Origin: Natronomonas sp.
Lineage (GTDB): Archaea > Halobacteriota > Halobacteria > Halobacteriales > Haloarculaceae
Length of the DNA stretch: 8,363 nt
NCBI GenBank assembly: GCA_007121575.1
Contig: SKKJ01000100.1
Location: forward strand, 1-8,363
Reading direction: 5' to 3'
Below are positions 6,282 to 8,363 of the stretch, in pieces (position 1 is the stretch's first letter; every line of letters begins with the position of its first letter). The notes under the pieces were generated by a model. That model was not told the DNA's origin and searched no databases. It saw only the letters and a program-made list of their open reading frames with translations. A program made the translations under genes and the position numbers.

Positions 6282-7505
6282 TCACTTCGCTTCTTCGAGC
6301 ATCCATCCGAACCGTTTCTCCCAGAACTCCTCGCTTCGAGGCTTTTTGCTTCGTCCGTGGGTCTTTTTATCGCGGATCTGTCGCTCTAAGATATCTCGGG
6401 CTTCCTTGATCGCATGGCTTGCACCGTATCCCTCACCGGAGGCGAGGTACAGCCCTTGATCGGTGTGTAGACGGATTCGAGCGAGCAACAGCGGCGTTCC
6501 GCGAAGCTTCTCGTCGTGTTTGTGGAGGTGGACCTTCGCGTCCAAAATGCTCATCCCGTGATCTCTGTCGTCGAACTTTTCGATCATCGAGACTATCTCG
6601 TCGTAGCTGATGTCATCGATCAGATCGACACCGTACACCTGAACGGCCCGATTTCCTCCCGCTTCCCACGTGAGCGCGTCGAGGACGTCCGTTTTCGTGA
6701 GTATGCCGTGCGGGCTTCCGTTCTCCGTGACGACAAGTGACGATCCGCCGATCGCGAACATCTCCTCGACCGCGGTGTCGAGCGTTTCATCCGGGTGAAT
6801 CGTCCGAACCGGGGTCACCATCAGATCCCGGACCGGAAGGTCTAACACGCGTGCGAGTTCGCCTTCCCGAGCGCCGAATCCCCCCCGGCGTGCGCGGGCG
6901 GTACTGGACGAGATCTCGCCGCCGAACGAGTCCGTTCCGCCGGCGTCGCCGCCTTGACTTTGGCCCTCCGCTCGAACGGTAACGTCGATCACGTCGTAGA
7001 GGCTCAATATCCCCACGGCGGTATCGTCCTCAACGACGGGAAGGTGGGTGATTCGGTTTTCACGGAGGACGTTGAGTGCCTCGCCAAAGGTCGAATTCGG
7101 TCCGACTGACACGAGGTCTGTGCTGGCCGCTTCTGCGACCGTTGCCGCATCGAGATACGGCCGTACTTCTTCGAGAATCTCATCGACCGTGACGACGCCG
7201 ATGAGCTCTTCGCCTTCGAAGACCGGCAGCAACTGCGAGTTACTATCGATCATCAGCTGTGCGACTTTACGCACGTCCTCGTCCGGAGCGAGTCGGGGAA
7301 CGTGCCAGACCAACGAACCGACTTTCTCGTTCGGTTGATGATGAGACGTCACGAGCTGTCTTCTCGTGACGACGCCTTCGAATTCGTCGCCGTGGACGAG
7401 GACGCCCCTCACATCCGAGTTTTTGAACGTCCCGGTAAGCTTCGAGACGGTGGTTTCTGGCGAAAGTTCAACGTAGTCTTCCGAGATGATATTCGAGATG
7501 TCCAT
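6282..7505 (-). CDS. Four-CBS-domain protein with C-terminal HPF/RaiA-like domain
   Basis: A 407-residue soluble protein. CBS domains are seen at about 5-55, 64-114, 123-177 and 226-280, recognised by repeated strand-helix units ending in patterns such as LIGVVTVDEIL, AVGILSLYDVI and PHGILTKTDVL. CBS pairs usually bind adenosine nucleotides. A Gly/Ser-rich linker (about 180-220) separates the third and fourth. Residues about 286-385 show the order strand (AVQVYGVDL), helix (SYDEIVSMIEKFDDR), strand (ILDAKVHLHKH), two strands (PLLLARIRLHTDQGLYLASGEG), helix (ASHAIKEARDILERQIRDKK), which matches the beta-alpha-beta-beta-beta-alpha fold of ribosome hibernation factor HPF/RaiA; the LYLASGEGYGASHAI segment resembles HPF's IHASAEGQDMYAAI. 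A basic tail (about 380-400) follows. The CBS assignment is firm; the HPF-like call is from pattern and residue similarity only. Start at 7505 agrees with the first CBS strand. Ribosome binding is inference. Confidence 0.85.
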   Translation of the reverse strand: MDISNIISEDYVELSPETTVSKLTGTFKNSDVRGVLVHGDEFEGVVTRRQLVTSHHQPNEKVGSLVWHVPRLAPDEDVRKVAQLMIDSNSQLLPVFEGEELIGVVTVDEILEEVRPYLDAATVAEAASTDLVSVGPNSTFGEALNVLRENRITHLPVVEDDTAVGILSLYDVIDVTVRAEGQSQGGDAGGTDSFGGEISSSTARARRGGFGAREGELARVLDLPVRDLMVTPVRTIHPDETLDTAVEEMFAIGGSSLVVTENGSPHGILTKTDVLDALTWEAGGNRAVQVYGVDLIDDISYDEIVSMIEKFDDRDHGMSILDAKVHLHKHDEKLRGTPLLLARIRLHTDQGLYLASGEGYGASHAIKEARDILERQIRDKKTHGRSKKPRSEEFWEKRFGWMLEEAK

Positions 7506-7568
7506 AATGTTTGCTGTCGATTTCGATTGCTCGTGTGTCAGTACCGCCGAAACTGCACGCCGACGTGC

Positions 7569-7592
7569 GATATTTCGATTCCCTTTCTAAAG
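7569..7592 (-). promoter_or_regulatory. Possible promoter region of the CBS-domain gene
   Basis: No TATA-like box occurs at the leaderless distance from the ATG at 7505. The best AT-rich candidates on the minus strand are cgaaatatc (7569-7577) and ctttagaaa (7584-7592), which would give leaders of roughly 40-60 nt. This is weak evidence. Confidence 0.25.
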
Positions 7593-7595
7593 TAC

Positions 7596-7673
7596 TCAAC
7601 GGTCAATCTCGTGCAGTGGAACACGACAACGGTCAATCTCGTGCAGTGGAACACGAGTGGCTGACTCATTCAT
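7596..7673 (-). other. Short open frame spanning the 30-bp repeats; coding status doubtful
   Basis: An ATG at 7671-7673 opens 25 codons that end in TGA at 7596-7598. Because 30 bp is 10 codons, the repeat encodes a duplicated peptide RVPLHEIDR, once joined by Cys and once by Thr. The frame is also open upstream of the ATG to a TGA near 7728. It may be a tiny peptide, the tail of a decayed gene, or chance; I do not claim it as a gene. No TATA-like box is evident. Confidence 0.2.
7597..7656. repeat. Perfect tandem duplication of a 30-bp unit
   Basis: Two identical 30-bp copies, 7597-7626 and 7627-7656, abut with no spacer; each begins caacggtcaatctc and ends ggaacacga. Within each copy a tcgtg/cacga inverted repeat can form a hairpin with a cagtggaa loop; in the second copy the stem is 6 bp (ctcgtg/cacgag). 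It lies in the 228-bp interval between the CBS-domain gene and the RHH-like gene, upstream of the CBS promoter region. Lack of spacer rules out a normal CRISPR array. Confidence 0.9.
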
Positions 7674-7701
7674 GAATCCGCTACGTCGATGTGTGGGCTT
7701 T

Positions 7702-7725
7702 AGAGACGCCGTTCGAACGGCTCTT
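7702..7725 (-). terminator. Palindromic hairpin after the RHH-like gene
   Basis: gccgttcgaacggc (7708-7721) is a perfect 14-bp palindrome, able to fold as a 5-bp stem with a TCGA loop. It can lengthen by aga/tct pairs (7704-7706 with 7722-7724) across a single bulged C at 7707. It begins about 12 nt downstream of the stop at 7734, a good place for a 3' end or processing hairpin. It could instead be a protein-binding site. Confidence 0.4.
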
Positions 7726-7733
7726 GAAATCGC

Positions 7734-7883
7734 TCATTCAGAATATCCTTCCCGGAGAAACGCTCCCTCGGTCTCGTATACGGACACGAGTTCTGTAATG
7801 AATTCCTCGTACGTTTCGTCCTCTTCGAGGTGGGTATCGAGTCGATCTTTGAGTTCGTCACTGATTTCGATCGTGTGTGTCAT
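7734..7883 (-). CDS. Small ribbon-helix-helix-like protein, unknown function
   Basis: A 49-residue acidic protein, MTHTIEISDELKDRLDTHLE followed by a second helix (TYEEFITELVSVYE) and an AFLREGYSE tail. The order short strand, helix, helix is that of ribbon-helix-helix (CopG/antitoxin-like) proteins, and short proteins of this kind are common as lone genes in haloarchaea. A longer reading of the same frame back to about 8270 would add a basic, Arg-rich stretch through a promoter region and over the neighbouring gene, so the ATG at 7881-7883 is preferred. It has no adjacent toxin gene on either side, so a toxin-antitoxin role is unsupported. The high Glu/Asp content makes it questionable as a DNA binder; it may act through protein contacts. 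The family call is tentative. Confidence 0.75.
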   Translation of the reverse strand: MTHTIEISDELKDRLDTHLEEDETYEEFITELVSVYETEGAFLREGYSE

Positions 7884-7930
7884 AGGTAAGTATCTCAAAC
7901 GTCCGTCGATTACCTTCAAGAGGAGACGAG

Positions 7931-7940
7931 GATAAATACT
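7931..7940 (-). promoter_or_regulatory. TATA-like box of the small RHH-like gene
   Basis: Read on the minus strand this is agtatttatc, centred about 52 nt upstream of the ATG at 7883. It would give a leader of about 25 nt, different from the leaderless spacing seen at hisB and the regulator gene. Confidence 0.45.
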
Positions 7941-7957
7941 CCGGGGGCTATTCTCAT

Positions 7958-7999
7958 CCGGTGATACGTTGTGAAACAACCTGTGTGGATTCTCACCGG
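7958..7999 (-). terminator. Nested inverted repeats downstream of the PAC2-family gene
   Basis: ccggtga (7958-7964) pairs perfectly with tcaccgg (7993-7999), and inside it gttgt (7968-7972) pairs with acaac (7976-7980) around a gaa loop. The structure lies 25-66 nt after the stop at 8024. It could end or protect the chaperone transcript, and it is upstream of the TATA-like box of the next gene, so an operator role is also possible. Confidence 0.35.
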
Positions 8000-8023
8000 G
8001 ATCGAGATCGGAGTCGAGTTCGC

Positions 8024-8363
8024 TTACTGATACATGCCCATCGGTGGTGACTGTTGGTCCGGTTGCTGGAGCTGCTTGAGTTGCGCTGCGATCTGTTGTT
8101 TTTGTTGTTGGATCTTCTCGGCCTGTTCGAGGAGTTCCTGTGTGTCGATATCGAAATCGACGAGCGGCTCGAGTGCGTTTTCGATCACCGCATGGGCGGC
8201 ACCCGGATCGGGAATGAAGGGATTCGAACGCACGATGAGCACCGCTGCGGGGACGTCGCTGTGATAACAATCCGCCAACAATGCCCCGGTCACGCCACCG
8301 ATGATCCCCGTCCCATCGGCCAAGGTGATCTCCGCGTCTCGAAGCGCCTTCTCGAGTTCGTCC
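8024..8363 (-). CDS. PAC2-family proteasome assembly chaperone/activator (C-terminal part, N-terminus off the right edge)
   Basis: The visible 112 residues run to a TAA at 8024-8026. The segment ADGTGIIGGVTGALLADCYH and the following strand (VPAAVLIVRSNPFIPDPGAA) are typical of archaeal PAC2-domain proteins (PbaA/PbaB relatives), which act on the 20S proteasome in the cytoplasm. After the domain comes an amphipathic, Gln-rich helix (about LEQAEKIQQQKQQIAAQLKQ), probably a coiled coil, then a flexible Pro-rich tail ending Gly-Met-Tyr-Gln. Met-Tyr-Gln fits the HbYX rule (hydrophobic, Tyr, any residue) used by PAN and archaeal PbaB to dock on the proteasome alpha ring. The frame is open to the right edge, so the true start is not in the window; a TTG at 8321-8323 is internal. 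Family likely; whether it assembles or activates the proteasome cannot be told. Confidence 0.85.
   Translation of the reverse strand, partial: DELEKALRDAEITLADGTGIIGGVTGALLADCYHSDVPAAVLIVRSNPFIPDPGAAHAVIENALEPLVDFDIDTQELLEQAEKIQQQKQQIAAQLKQLQQPDQQSPPMGMYQ

Noticed and set aside
7597..7656. CRISPR array based on a 30-bp direct repeat
   Set aside because: There are only two copies, they abut with no spacer, and no cas gene is in the window.
7586..7704. Miniature mobile element bounded by tctaaag (7586-7592) and ctttaga (7698-7704)
   Set aside because: The 7-bp AT-rich inverted pair does not extend on either side and no target-site duplication is visible; this could easily be chance.
7734..7883. 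Toxin-antitoxin pair around the small RHH-like protein
   Set aside because: No plausible toxin gene is adjacent: downstream is a non-coding gap and upstream is a proteasome chaperone gene with its own 3' region.
8034..8264. Cys/Ser-rich plus-strand open frame
   Set aside because: It is antisense to the Gln-rich and PAC2 part of the proteasome chaperone; the Cys and Ser codons come from the complement of Gln and Ala codons.
7884..8270. N-terminal extension of the small RHH-like protein to about 8270
   Set aside because: The extra part is Arg- and Pro-rich, overlaps the PAC2-family gene on the same strand in another frame, and runs through a TATA-like box.

Overview
The window reads as a stretch of a haloarchaeal (class Halobacteria) chromosome. 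Evidence: strongly acidic proteins rich in Asp/Glu; moderately high GC; Bat-type HTH regulator; archaeal PAC2-family proteasome chaperone; and several genes with an AT-rich TATA-like box centred about 25-27 nt upstream of the ATG with no Shine-Dalgarno sequence, as expected for leaderless transcripts. The genus cannot be fixed from this sequence. I see no rRNA, tRNA, CRISPR array, insertion sequence or phage gene.

Layout. (1) 1-677, minus: N-terminal 225 residues of a monomeric sarcosine oxidase/N-methyltryptophan oxidase-like flavoenzyme, running off the left edge. (2) 862-1962, plus: divergently transcribed zinc-dependent medium-chain dehydrogenase. (3) 2038-4425, minus: P1B-2-type (Zn/Cd/Pb) efflux ATPase, and just upstream on the same strand 4484-5257, a cysteine-containing Bat/HTH_10 regulator. 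The 58-bp gap between them holds two perfect dyads that look like operator material. (4) 5382-5600, plus: a 72-residue protein with two membrane helices, divergent from the regulator. (5) 5610-6197, minus: hisB, convergent with the small membrane protein gene (9 bp between stops). (6) 6282-7505, minus: a 407-residue protein with four CBS domains and a C-terminal domain that looks like the HPF/RaiA ribosome-hibernation fold. (7) 7506-7733: non-coding stretch with a perfect 30-bp tandem repeat and a 14-bp palindrome. (8) 7734-7883, minus: a 49-residue ribbon-helix-helix-like protein. (9) 8024-8363, minus: C-terminal part of a PAC2-family proteasome assembly chaperone/activator ending in Met-Tyr-Gln, an HbYX-type proteasome-docking tail.

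How the genes relate. The regulator and the metal ATPase form one plausible functional unit, heavy-metal sensing and export. The oxidase/dehydrogenase pair shares a divergent promoter region and may act in oxidation of an amine and its carbonyl or alcohol product, but no substrate can be assigned. The rest look like housekeeping or stress genes under their own promoters. The most interesting items are the CBS-HPF-like fusion (a possible nucleotide-sensing ribosome factor), the dyads in front of the ATPase, and the in-phase 30-bp tandem repeat. None is proven from sequence alone.
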